26,681 nt of DNA, taken from positions 1 to 26,681 of IMG/VR virus record IMGVR_UViG_3300005515_000666. One strand, 5' to 3'. This DNA comes from a virus. Shown here one piece after another: positions 17,851-24,550 of the stretch (position 1 is the stretch's first letter; the number at the start of each line of letters is the position of its first letter). The translations under genes and the position numbers were made by a program. The notes under the pieces are model-generated. The model searched no databases and was not told the origin of the DNA. It saw only the letters and a list, made by a program, of their open reading frames with translations.

Positions 17851-18720
17851 TCAGTTGAAGGCGATCTCGACGACCTTCTTCTCGTCCTGGCGGCCGGCGC
17901 CGTACGAGGCGCCCATCGACACCTGCCAGGCGTCCTTTTTGTCGCCGCGCTGCGAGACCTTGCCTTCCTCGTAGCCCTTGCCGAAGTGGATGCCGGACTT
18001 GGCGTAGGCGACCGTGTAGTACACGTTCGAGCCGTCCTTCGTGATGTTGTTGTACGGGATCCACTTGAAGCCCATCCAGTTGCCCGAGACGTCGCCGTCT
18101 TGGAGCATGCGCACGGCGATGAAGTCGGCGGACGTGAGCGTGGTGTCGCTCAGGATGTCCTCGAGCATCTCGTCGTTGTAGAGGATGTAGAGCTCCTCGC
18201 CCGCGTGCTTGTCGGCCTCGTTCCGGCGGAACAGCTTCCGGGTGGCGATCAGCTTCGCCTTGGTGAAGCCCGTGCCACCCACCGCGATCTTCTGGGCCGC
18301 CGGCAGCGGGATCGTGGTGCCGTCCTTGGTGGTGATCGTGGCGCGCGAGGCCTTGTAGATGATGTCGTCGATCCGGCGGTTCTTCCGGGACATCATGTTC
18401 TTCATGTAGGCGCCACCCGTCACCGGGTTCACCTTCATCTTCGGGATGTCGTTCCGGTCCAGCAGGGTCGCGTGGTAGAAGTCGGCCATCGGAACGAGAC
18501 GCGCGGTCTGCGTTTCGAGCGACAGCTCGGTGTCGCCGTGGCGCACGGTGTTCGCGTTCAGCAGCGAACCGTCGTCGGCGAGGTTGTTGATGGTGAAGGA
18601 CTCGCCTTCGATGGCACCGCGGTCCTCGACGGTGGCGGCGAGGCGCGATTCCTTCTGGCTGGCTTCGATGCGGATCGCGTTGTCCCACGCGGTCACGAAC
18701 CAGTTGGGGATTTGGGACAT
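17851..18720 (-). CDS. major capsid protein
   Basis: 289 aa, with no sign of a cleaved prodomain. The pattern IPNWFVTAWDNAIRIEASQKESRL, then LVPMADFYHATLLDRNDIPKM, then FRRNEADKHAGEELYILYNDEMLEDIL, FIAVRMLQDGDVSGNWMGFKW and GIHFGKG fits the podoviral HK97-fold capsid family in which a phenylalanine/tyrosine-rich beta segment follows a helical N-terminus. It lies directly after the scaffold gene and before a head accessory gene, as expected. GGAG lies 7 bases before the ATG at 18720, with a 183-base leader that holds repeats and a candidate promoter. Confidence 0.9.
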   Translation of the reverse strand: MSQIPNWFVTAWDNAIRIEASQKESRLAATVEDRGAIEGESFTINNLADDGSLLNANTVRHGDTELSLETQTARLVPMADFYHATLLDRNDIPKMKVNPVTGGAYMKNMMSRKNRRIDDIIYKASRATITTKDGTTIPLPAAQKIAVGGTGFTKAKLIATRKLFRRNEADKHAGEELYILYNDEMLEDILSDTTLTSADFIAVRMLQDGDVSGNWMGFKWIPYNNITKDGSNVYYTVAYAKSGIHFGKGYEEGKVSQRGDKKDAWQVSMGASYGAGRQDEKKVVEIAFN

Positions 18721-18903
18721 TTCTGAACTCCGAGGGTGTTGAGGTTCAGCCTTGGGTCAGGTTGTCCTTGCGGGCCTGCGCTACGGGTCGGACGGCCGGC
18801 TTGTCACGCCGTCGACCTCGGGCATTCAGGTTGTCCGCTCGCCACTGCGGGCCTGTGAATGGCTCGCAGTGTCAAGTTGAGGGCGGATACGATCTCGCCC
18901 AAA
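18721..18903 (-). promoter_or_regulatory. capsid gene leader with bipartite direct repeats
   Basis: This is the longest non-coding stretch in the structural block. It carries two copies of a two-part element on the plus strand: TCAGGTTGTCC plus TGCGGGCCTG at 18757-18778 (1 base between parts) and at 18826-18855 (9 bases between parts). Near the start codon, CTGAAC/GTTCAG (18723-18728 and 18744-18749) can pair around a loop that contains the GGAG ribosome site. Regulatory site A lies at the upstream end. The repeats may be protein-binding sites or RNA structure controlling the most highly made protein; function is inferred only from place. Confidence 0.5.
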
Positions 18904-18904
18904 T
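18868..18904 (-). promoter_or_regulatory. repeat motif site A (candidate phage promoter), ahead of capsid
   Basis: The minus strand reads ATTTGGGCGAGATCGTA (18904-18888), starting within the scaffold stop codon, and after 9 bases AACTTGACACT (18878-18868). Site B has the same two boxes, 10 bases apart. The site lies 168 bases before the capsid start. TTGACA in the second box resembles a sigma-70 -35 element, but no -10 sequence follows at about 17 bases. A promoter for a phage-encoded polymerase or an activator site would fit. Confidence 0.5.
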
Positions 18905-19749
18905 CAGCCCGGGTTGGCGCGCTGCAGGGCGGTCATCACGCGCTTGCTCACCGCCGCGTGATCGGGGTGCTTCGCGTCGCGGTACGCATCGCTGGCCATC
19001 AGCCTCTCGACCGAATCGCCACCCGAGCCGCCGTCCGGGTTCTGGGGCGGGCGGTCCTCCTGCATCTGGGCCCCCATCCAGGCAGCGAACTGGAGGAACG
19101 CGGGGTCGCGACCGAAGCGGGAGTGCAGGTCCGCACGCAGGTGTTCCGGAGCTGCGCTGATCGCGGCGCCCGCGTTGTTCAGCTGCTGGTCAAACACGGC
19201 CTGGGACTGCCACACCTTGGACAGTTCCGCCCGCGCCTCGGCAGCCGAGACGTTGGCCGCAGCGTCGAGCATCTGGGGCACCAGGTCGACGTACTCGCCC
19301 ATGATGAACTGGTACTGCTCGGCGGACAGGCCGGCCTTGTGGGCGCGCTCCCGAAAGCCCGCCGACAGTGCGTCGTCGAACTTCAGGTCACCCATCCCCT
19401 CGGGCGGAGTGAAGGTGTAATCGTCGGGCGTGGCCGGCGGCGTGGCGCCCTTCATGCGCTCGAGGTTGCCGTAGGACTCGCCGAGCTTCTGGCTCGAAGC
19501 GGCGAGGTCGAGCTTGCCGTCGGCGCCGTTGACGCGGAACTTCTCCGGTAGCCACGCGTGATCGACGGTGGTGCCATCAGCTGCAGGAGCCGGGGCCGGC
19601 GAAGCACCGAGCGGCGGCAGCAGGGATTCCTCGGCGGGAGCGGGCGCCGGACTCGGCGAAGGGCTCGCGGCGGGGGCCGGCGCGGGAGCGCCACCAGTGG
19701 TGGCCGTGGCGTCCACGGCGTTCATGAGCAGGAAATGGCGGAGACGCAT
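18904..19749 (-). CDS. capsid scaffold protein
   Basis: 281 aa. A low-complexity Pro/Ala/Ser segment (about residues 14-60, PAPAPAASPSPSPAPAPAEE) is followed by WLPEKFRVNGADGKLDLAAS and SYGNLERMKGATPPATPDDY. These are typical of podoviral scaffold proteins related in role to T7 gp9, as are the helical, acidic C-terminal two thirds. Scaffolds direct procapsid assembly and leave before DNA packaging. The start at 19749 (MRLRHF) is preferred because AAGGA lies 8 bases upstream. The alternative ATG at 19755 would overlap the previous stop as ATGA but leaves only 2 bases to the ribosome site. Confidence 0.85.
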   Translation of the reverse strand: MRLRHFLLMNAVDATATTGGAPAPAPAASPSPSPAPAPAEESLLPPLGASPAPAPAADGTTVDHAWLPEKFRVNGADGKLDLAASSQKLGESYGNLERMKGATPPATPDDYTFTPPEGMGDLKFDDALSAGFRERAHKAGLSAEQYQFIMGEYVDLVPQMLDAAANVSAAEARAELSKVWQSQAVFDQQLNNAGAAISAAPEHLRADLHSRFGRDPAFLQFAAWMGAQMQEDRPPQNPDGGSGGDSVERLMASDAYRDAKHPDHAAVSKRVMTALQRANPG

Positions 19750-19751
19750 GA

Positions 19752-20039
19752 TCATGGTCCTTCTTCAGGCTCGGGCGGTTCGTCGGTCGCGCCGTGCGCC
19801 CGGTTGCATCGGCGCACGATGTATTCGATGACCTCGCGCTGATGGGTCTGCGTGAACACCTTCAGCATCGCGTCCTGCGAGAAGTCCTCGCGGGGTGGCT
19901 GACGCACGAAGCGTCGGCGCAGGTCTTCGAGGACCACCGCGCCGCGCTTGTCGACCTCGAAGATCGCGTGGTACAGCGAGTCGATGTGGGCGCGCTGACG
20001 AGCTGCCGCCGCTTCAATCTCTTCGTCGGTCGGTTCCAT
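19752..20039 (-). CDS. 95-aa Bbp19-like virion-cluster protein
   Basis: The protein starts MEPTDEEIEAAAARQRAHID and contains KRGAVVLEDLRRRFVRQPP and THQREVIEYIVRRCNRAHG. This spacing, with an LRxRF motif followed by a residue run ending in a helix that begins HQREVI, resembles the small Bbp19-type proteins found between portal and scaffold in many podoviruses, whose function is unknown. The start at 20039 shares a TGATG junction with the gene upstream. The frame extending to 20288 is a shadow. The family call is from memory of the pattern and is moderate. Confidence 0.7.
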   Translation of the reverse strand: MEPTDEEIEAAAARQRAHIDSLYHAIFEVDKRGAVVLEDLRRRFVRQPPREDFSQDAMLKVFTQTHQREVIEYIVRRCNRAHGATDEPPEPEEGP

Positions 20040-20947
20040 CAGCCGGCGGTCTGCTCGATGGTGGTCACCGTGAAGGTGCCGGCGACCGGGCAGAAGATCA
20101 TGTGGCGCCCGATGCCGAGGTGAATCGGGGCCGGGTTGGTGCTGGCCTGGGTGATCAGCAGCCCCAGCGAGACCGCGAGGCGGATGGTGTAGAGCACGGT
20201 GCCGGTCGAGCACGTGAGGGCCGAGGCTCCCATTCGGACCTGCACCGTGCACTCGCTCGCGGCCAGCACGGTGGTTGAGTTCGTGCACGCGAAGCTCGGG
20301 TAGACGATCGCGGCCTTGGCAGTGTTCACCGCCTGGTACGACGTCGACATCGACAGCGTGCGCGCGGCAGGGTCGCCGAAGTCGAACGCCGCCGCGGTGG
20401 GCAGCGTGGCGAGGGAGCCATCACCCCGGATGTACTGCGCCGTGCTGCCCGTGGGCGCGGGGAACTTCGCGTCGAGCGACGCCTGCAGACCCGTGGTCTG
20501 GCTGATGGCAAGCGCCGGCAGTCGGGCGGTGGCGAGCGTGCCGCTCGTGATGTCGCTGGCCGCGTGCGTGTGCGGAGACGGCGGGAAGGTGCTGGGCACT
20601 CCCGACAGGTCACCCCACGCGCCCGAGAACAGGCTCGGCTTGTTCAGGATCTGGGCGGCGCCGCTGACAGCCGTCCAGTCACTGTTCACCTGCGCGGCCG
20701 CGGTGGCGCTCAGCGTGGCGCCGTCCCAGGACAAACCCGTACCGATCACGCCCGCCTTCGGCAGCGTGGTGATGCCGTCGTACATCAGCACGCCGCTTGT
20801 GTTCGGCGCCGGCGACAGCGGCGACACGCTGCGGATGAACGAGCCGACGCCCGAGGGCTGCACCTGGGTGATGAACAGGTCGTACGGCGCGGCGTGCGCC
20901 AGCGCGGAGGCCAGCAGGCCTACGGCGATCAGGATCAGCTTCTTCAT
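20039..20947 (-). CDS. fibre-like protein with a Sec signal peptide
   Basis: 302 aa. The N-terminus MKKLILIAVGLLASALAHA followed by A is a textbook Sec signal with a type I cleavage site. The mature part carries tail-fibre-type sequence: FPPSPHTHAASDITSGTLAT, TGLQASLDAKFPAPTGSTAQ and YIRGDGSLATLP. The C-terminal third is beta-like with four cysteines (FACTNS, SECTVQ, LTCSTG, IFCPVAG) that could form disulfides after export. The start at 20947 has GAGG about 5 bases upstream; a GTG at 20953 is poorer. It lies between portal and scaffold genes, where exported proteins are not expected. It may be a secreted or cell-surface adhesin-like product rather than a virion part. Confidence 0.75.
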   Translation of the reverse strand: MKKLILIAVGLLASALAHAAPYDLFITQVQPSGVGSFIRSVSPLSPAPNTSGVLMYDGITTLPKAGVIGTGLSWDGATLSATAAAQVNSDWTAVSGAAQILNKPSLFSGAWGDLSGVPSTFPPSPHTHAASDITSGTLATARLPALAISQTTGLQASLDAKFPAPTGSTAQYIRGDGSLATLPTAAAFDFGDPAARTLSMSTSYQAVNTAKAAIVYPSFACTNSTTVLAASECTVQVRMGASALTCSTGTVLYTIRLAVSLGLLITQASTNPAPIHLGIGRHMIFCPVAGTFTVTTIEQTAG

Positions 20948-20954
20948 AGTCACC

Positions 20955-21146
20955 TCACCAGGACGAGACAGCGACGCGCACCCAGGTGTTCGCGGCGACG
21001 CAGAAGTAGGCGTAGTTGGCGTCGAGCGCCATCTGGCCGCGCGTGCCTGGCGCCGTGGCGCTGGCAGGGACGGCTACCCAGATGGGCGCCACGGCGTCGA
21101 GGGCGACGACGTCGCCCGCTCCGGTCATGTTGTGGGTGATGGGCAT
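20955..21146 (-). CDS. 63-aa fibre-type small protein
   Basis: The C-terminal half (TRGQMALDANYAYFCVAANTWVRVAVSSW) matches a short module that recurs at the ends of many phage tail and fibre proteins: a D-x-N-Y-x-Y-x-C-V-A-x-N-T-W core and a terminal S-x-W. Here the module is almost the whole protein. AGGAG lies 5 bases before the ATG at 21146, just after the portal TAG stop. It neighbours the 302-aa fibre-like gene and may act with it. The larger frame from 22325 is a shadow of the portal gene. Confidence 0.7.
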   Translation of the reverse strand: MPITHNMTGAGDVVALDAVAPIWVAVPASATAPGTRGQMALDANYAYFCVAANTWVRVAVSSW

Positions 21147-21154
21147 GGTGGCTC

Positions 21155-22810
21155 CTATGCTGCGGAGGCCATGCGCTGAGCCATGGCGTCCTGTTCCGTG
21201 ACCTGGGCCTGCATCTGCATGGCCTGCTGCTGCTGAGCCTGGGCGGCGTCGGCCTTGGCCTTGCGCACCAGCGCGGTGGCGCGCTTGTCGCGCACCAGCT
21301 TCTGCGGCACGCCCAGCAGCAGGCCGCGCTCGCGCTCGCCCTCCTCCCAGTCGTACACGTCCAGCACCGATGGATCGACCTGCGCAGCCTGGACCAGAGA
21401 CATCTCGTAGCGGTCCATGGCGTCCACGTCGCCGAGCTTCTGCGCACGAGCGAGCGGCGACAGGTACCGGATCGTGAAGTTCCGGTTCGACAGCGATTGC
21501 GGCGGCCGGCCCACCAGCGTGAAGCCGTTGCGAGCGTTGGCCCGCCACATCAGACCGAAGGCGCGCTCGATCAGCGCCTGCAGGAACTCGGACTGGAAGC
21601 GGCCGAACATCGGGCCGAGCATCTGGCGCAGCGCCTGGACGCGCACGCTCCACTCGTAGGCCGTGCGCACCTGGCCCTCGGCCGGCGGCAGCTGGTCGGC
21701 CAGGAGAATCTTCCGGATCGACGCGCGCAGGTCGTCGACGGTGAGCATGCCGGTCTGCACGTTGGCGCCCGTGATGAGCGGCTTCATGCTGTCGACGTCG
21801 TCGGCGACGATGATCCGGCGAGGGCCCAGCTTGATGGTGCGCGGGTTCAGCACGCCGTCGTCCTTGGCGATCATCGGCGGTGCGATGGCCGTCTCGGCGC
21901 CCATCAGCGTCCACTTCTTCGCTTCGTTCAGGGACATCACGTCGGGCAGCGCGTCCGACATCGGGCCGGTGGCGTACGCCGAACCCGGCAGGCGCATCCA
22001 GCGCGGCACCATGCACGGGAACTCGTGGAAGCCAGACTCGCGCAGCAGGTGGCCGCTCGACTCCTCGACGTGGCACGAACTGAACGGCATGTTCTTCGCC
22101 GTGCGGCTGTTCACGTCGTAGAGCTGCCGCGGCTCGATGGCGTGCACGATGCACACCTTCTCGTCGAACTGCTCGTTGTCGTACTTCTTCCGCGTGTCCT
22201 CGCTGCAGTTGTCGTACCCGAAGGTCAGCACGCACTGGCTGACCGAGTAGGAGTACTTGCGGAAGACCGTGTCGACCAGGCCGCCGCTGCGCGAGCTGGC
22301 GACACAGCACTCGCCCACGGGCCACGCCTCAAAGTAGAAGCCGCCCTCGGGCTTCTCGTCGAGGAACAGCACGAACCAGCCGGCCACGAACTCGTCGATC
22401 ATGCCGTCGCAGGCCTCGGCGTCGAAGTTCGATGCGTGGATGTTCTCCCAGATGAACTTCGCAGCGTCCTCCAGCCAGCGCCGTTCCTCCTCGGACTCGT
22501 TGCCCACGTCCAGGCCGAACCACAGCGCGTTCGCCGGGACCATGGCGCCCATGAGGGTGGCCACGCCCGTCTTCACGCTGTCGGGCGCCGTGCTGTCGTA
22601 GATGCGCGCCTTCTGCTGTTGCGCCTCGGTGGCGGTCAGCATGTCCGACTCAAGCCCCGCGCCACGCGTCGGGTAGGTCATGCGGTAGCAGTTCGCCCAC
22701 ACGGGGACGTGCAGCTGCTTGGCCGCCATGAGTTCGGACCAGCGCTTCTTGATCCGCGTGGCGATGGCCGCGCGCGGGGTGGCGCCACGAACGGCGGGGG
22801 CGATGACCAT
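21155..22810 (-). CDS. portal (head-tail connector) protein, T7-like
   Basis: 551 aa, normal for the podoviral head-to-tail connector family (T7 gp8). Recognisable pieces are RIKKRWSELMAAKQLHVPVW and SAYATGPMSDALPDVMSLNE near the middle, QLPPAEGQVRTAYEWSVRVQ, MFGRFQSEFLQALIERAF and LSPLARAQKLGDVDAMDRYE. The C-terminus is Gln/Ala-rich. It forms the dodecameric ring through which DNA is packed and ejected. The start at 22810 shares a TGATG junction with the upstream gene, and the stop is TAG. One segment, GPRRIIVADDVDSMKPL, resembles part of the small zinc-ribbon protein at 24144-24347. Confidence 0.93.
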   Translation of the reverse strand: MVIAPAVRGATPRAAIATRIKKRWSELMAAKQLHVPVWANCYRMTYPTRGAGLESDMLTATEAQQQKARIYDSTAPDSVKTGVATLMGAMVPANALWFGLDVGNESEEERRWLEDAAKFIWENIHASNFDAEACDGMIDEFVAGWFVLFLDEKPEGGFYFEAWPVGECCVASSRSGGLVDTVFRKYSYSVSQCVLTFGYDNCSEDTRKKYDNEQFDEKVCIVHAIEPRQLYDVNSRTAKNMPFSSCHVEESSGHLLRESGFHEFPCMVPRWMRLPGSAYATGPMSDALPDVMSLNEAKKWTLMGAETAIAPPMIAKDDGVLNPRTIKLGPRRIIVADDVDSMKPLITGANVQTGMLTVDDLRASIRKILLADQLPPAEGQVRTAYEWSVRVQALRQMLGPMFGRFQSEFLQALIERAFGLMWRANARNGFTLVGRPPQSLSNRNFTIRYLSPLARAQKLGDVDAMDRYEMSLVQAAQVDPSVLDVYDWEEGERERGLLLGVPQKLVRDKRATALVRKAKADAAQAQQQQAMQMQAQVTEQDAMAQRMASAA

Positions 22811-23133
22811 CAGACCCCCAGCGTCGAGCGGCCCGAGCCGGCTGCTGCCGCCCCGCCGCCGGTGAGCAGGCTGTTCTCGCGCTGCGCCTTGCGCATGAAC
22901 GCGATGCGGGCGTTGGCCTGGGTCTGCGCTTCAGCGGCTGCAGCGGCGCGCTCGGCCTCCGGGTCCACGAACGCCTTCGTCGGCTTCTTGATGCCGGCCA
23001 TCTCCAGGTCCTTCTTGGCCTGGCCGACGTCAGCGGACGCACCGGGGGCGATGATGTCCTTGATCCCACCACGGCCCGGCAGGCGAGCCTTGATGAAGTC
23101 GCCGAGCGAGCCGCCCTTACTCAGGCCGCACAT
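22810..23133 (-). CDS. 107-aa protein upstream of portal
   Basis: The protein starts MCGLSKGGSLGDFIKARLPG, has an Ala/Glu-rich helix (DPEAERAAAAAEAQTQANARI), and ends in a Gly/Ala/Ser tail (NSLLTGGGAAAAGSGRSTLGV). Such small proteins with a basic helix and a Gly/Ser-rich end occur immediately before the portal in T7-like genomes, the place of T7 gp7.3, a virion protein. The match is by place and composition only. GAGGAG is well placed before the ATG at 23133, and the stop overlaps the portal start. Confidence 0.7.
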   Translation of the reverse strand: MCGLSKGGSLGDFIKARLPGRGGIKDIIAPGASADVGQAKKDLEMAGIKKPTKAFVDPEAERAAAAAEAQTQANARIAFMRKAQRENSLLTGGGAAAAGSGRSTLGV

Positions 23134-23143
23134 CGTCCGCTCC

Positions 23144-23608
23144 TCAGTGCTGGAGGTTGCTGCCGCGTGGGTCGCGCTGGCCCGGGAACTCGTGCGGCAC
23201 TACCCATCCCTGTTTGGTCAGGACTTCTTTGGTGATGGTGGCCGGGTCGACCTCGGACTGGTCGGGCAGCTCCTGCTCGTTCGGGCCGGCCGAGGCGCGG
23301 GCGCGGGTGGCCAGGGCCTGGGCGACGCCGCGGGCAATGCCCTCGTCGATCATGCGCTGGATGTCGGGGGCGGTCAGACCGGCCGAGGCGGCGGGCGCGG
23401 GATCGGTCGCCGCGTCGATGACGCTGGATTCGGCGCCGGTGTCGGTGCCCGAGCCGGCGGGATCGTCTTCCAGCAGGCTGCGCTCGAGGGCTTCGGCCTC
23501 GTCCTTCATCTGCTGCAGCTGCTCGGCGGTGGGCTTGACCGGTTCGCGGACCTCGGTGGTGCCCGGGGTGCGGACGGCGAGGACGCGGTTGGCGGTGGGC
23601 TTGGACAT
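23144..23608 (-). CDS. 154-aa acidic hypothetical protein, first gene of the head block
   Basis: A soluble, acidic protein rich in Ala, Pro, Glu and Asp, with a helical stretch TAEQLQQMKDEAEALERSLLEDD, a disordered-looking Ala/Asp/Thr middle, a second helix APDIQRMIDEGIARGVAQAL, and a C-terminus with VLTKQGWVVPHEF. There is no membrane segment or known motif. GGAG lies 8 bases before the ATG at 23608. It opens the structural block just downstream of regulatory site B, so it may be the first gene of a transcription unit. A scaffold- or portal-related helper role is possible but unsupported. Confidence 0.65.
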   Translation of the reverse strand: MSKPTANRVLAVRTPGTTEVREPVKPTAEQLQQMKDEAEALERSLLEDDPAGSGTDTGAESSVIDAATDPAPAASAGLTAPDIQRMIDEGIARGVAQALATRARASAGPNEQELPDQSEVDPATITKEVLTKQGWVVPHEFPGQRDPRGSNLQH

Positions 23609-23643
23609 GGAGAGAACTCCGTTGGTTGGGCTGTAGACGCGCG

Positions 23644-23682
23644 AGTGTCTAGTTGCCCCCTCGGTAGGTTCTCGCCCAAATT
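23644..23682 (-). promoter_or_regulatory. repeat motif site B (candidate phage promoter), ahead of head block
   Basis: In the 78-base gap between the helix-turn-helix gene and the 154-aa gene, the minus strand reads ATTTGGGCGAGAACCTA (23681-23665) and, 10 bases on, AACTAGACACT (23654-23644). Both boxes recur at site A with nearly the same spacing. The first box begins 73 bases before the ATG at 23608. There is no sigma-70-like -10/-35 pair at a standard distance. Location ahead of the head genes supports a promoter or activator role. Confidence 0.5.
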
Positions 23683-23686
23683 GCGG

Positions 23687-23965
23687 TCAGCGGCGCACCG
23701 GCGGCTCCCGCGGCACCTCGTACGACGGCTTGTCCATCGTCTCGCCCCACAGGTCGATTAGCGTGTTGCCGTCGTCGAAGCGGGGCTCAGCGCCCGGGCA
23801 GTCCTTGTAGTGCTTGACCCATCCGTGGGACAGGCCCAGCACCTCGGCGATGGCGCGCTGGGTGTAGCCGTTGCGCTCGAGATCCACGATCACGCGGAAC
23901 CAGTCGACGCGGGCGGGCCGGCGGCGGGGTTTCAGCTTGCGGGGTTGGGCGGTGGTGGCGTTCAT
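23687..23965 (-). CDS. 92-aa helix-turn-helix protein
   Basis: After a basic N-terminus (QPRKLKPRRRPARVDW) comes a clear helix-turn-helix: NGYTQRAIAEVLGLSHGWVKHYKD (about residues 31-54), with the turn at GLS and recognition helix HGWVKHY. The C-terminal third is acidic to neutral and unassigned (FDDGNTLIDLWGETMDKP). It probably binds DNA, as a transcription regulator or in DNA recognition for packaging. It is the last gene before site B. The start at 23965 overlaps the previous stop (ATGA); the frame to 24082 is a shadow extension. Confidence 0.75.
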   Translation of the reverse strand: MNATTAQPRKLKPRRRPARVDWFRVIVDLERNGYTQRAIAEVLGLSHGWVKHYKDCPGAEPRFDDGNTLIDLWGETMDKPSYEVPREPPVRR

Positions 23966-24147
23966 GACTGGGCGTCGCAGGTGCTGGAGGTGATGTCGTC
24001 GGGCTGGAGGCTGAGCGAGAACCACCGGACATCGGGCGTGTCCAGGGCGCTGTGGATCGCGGCCGCTGCGGCCTTGAGCCAACGACGCGCGCGCGCCCGG
24101 CGGAGCTGGCGCGCGGTGATCTGGCTACGGCGGGCGCGAGGCTTCAT
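23962..24147 (-). CDS. 61-aa basic small protein
   Basis: The N-terminal half is very basic (MKPRARRSQITARQLRRARARRWLK), then an Ala-rich helix, then a neutral C-terminus (RWFSLSLQPDDITSSTCDAQS). The basic helix suggests nucleic-acid binding, but no family is recognised. ATGA overlaps at both ends tie it to its neighbours, which is the main support that it is real. Confidence 0.6.
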   Translation of the reverse strand: MKPRARRSQITARQLRRARARRWLKAAAAAIHSALDTPDVRWFSLSLQPDDITSSTCDAQS

Positions 24148-24347
24148 GCCATCGTCCCGCAGTAGCTACACACGGGCTCGTGCGGAGCGCCACAGTTCAC
24201 GCAGTTGCGTGGTGGCGGCAAGGCACGTGGTAGCGGCTTGAGCGCGTCCATCGAATCGCAGACCACGATCTTGCGTGGTCCGACGTCGATGGCGCGGACA
24301 CCGTACAGCTTCGACGGGTCGACCATGAAAGAGGGACCACAGCCCAT
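24144..24347 (-). CDS. 67-aa zinc-ribbon protein with a portal-like segment
   Basis: The C-terminus has Cys49-x2-Cys52-x7-Cys60-x2-Cys63 (NCVNCGAPHEPVCSYCG), a compact zinc-ribbon pattern. The preceding segment VGPRKIVVCDSMDALKPL resembles portal residues LGPRRIIVADDVDSMKPL in both sequence and hydropathy. The start at 24347 (MGCGPSFMVDPSKLYG) shares TGATG with the upstream stop, and its own stop overlaps the next ATG, so translation is coupled. Function is unknown; zinc ribbons often bind nucleic acid or protein. Upstream frame to 24677 belongs to other genes. Confidence 0.7.
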   Translation of the reverse strand: MGCGPSFMVDPSKLYGVRAIDVGPRKIVVCDSMDALKPLPRALPPPRNCVNCGAPHEPVCSYCGTMA

Positions 24348-24550
24348 CACGCAGGCCCCTTGAACCGCCACGCCCAGGCGATGACGGCCTGCATCGGGCG
24401 CAGGAGAAGCGGCGGGTACGGCGCAGTGCCCGCTAGGCGCGGGAACTTGGTCCAGTCGTGGAAGTTGCGTGGGTTCATGGCGTTCTGGACGGTGGGCGGG
24501 CGGCAAAACGCGCGCGCGGGCGCGAGGGAGCGGGGTTGCACGTGGCTCAC
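24347..24550 (-). CDS. 67-aa hypothetical protein (GTG start)
   Basis: I choose GTG at 24550 because it overlaps the preceding TGA (GTGA) and has CGGAG about 7 bases upstream. The later in-frame ATG at 24478 would give 43 aa with no ribosome site. The sequence runs SHVQPRSLAPARAFCRPPTV, then NFHDWTKFPRLAGTAPYPPL, and ends AVIAWAWRFKGPA. Tryptophan- and proline-rich, without a known motif. Coupled at both ends to its neighbours. Confidence 0.55.
   Translation of the reverse strand: MSHVQPRSLAPARAFCRPPTVQNAMNPRNFHDWTKFPRLAGTAPYPPLLLRPMQAVIAWAWRFKGPA

Noticed and set aside
18746-18871. Stop-free frame in the capsid leader that reads like protein (ends ARKDNLTQG)
   Set aside because: It has no ATG, GTG or TTG start in frame and no ribosome site. 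A frame of about 40 codons is expected by chance at this base composition.
18868-18878. Ordinary sigma-70 promoter using TTGACA in AACTTGACACT
   Set aside because: No sequence close to TATAAT lies 16-18 bases downstream, and site B has TAGACA instead, so the box is reported only as part of a repeated motif.
24478-24550. ATG at 24478 as the start of the gene ending at 24347
   Set aside because: No ribosome site precedes it, whereas the GTG at 24550 has CGGAG at good spacing and a GTGA overlap.
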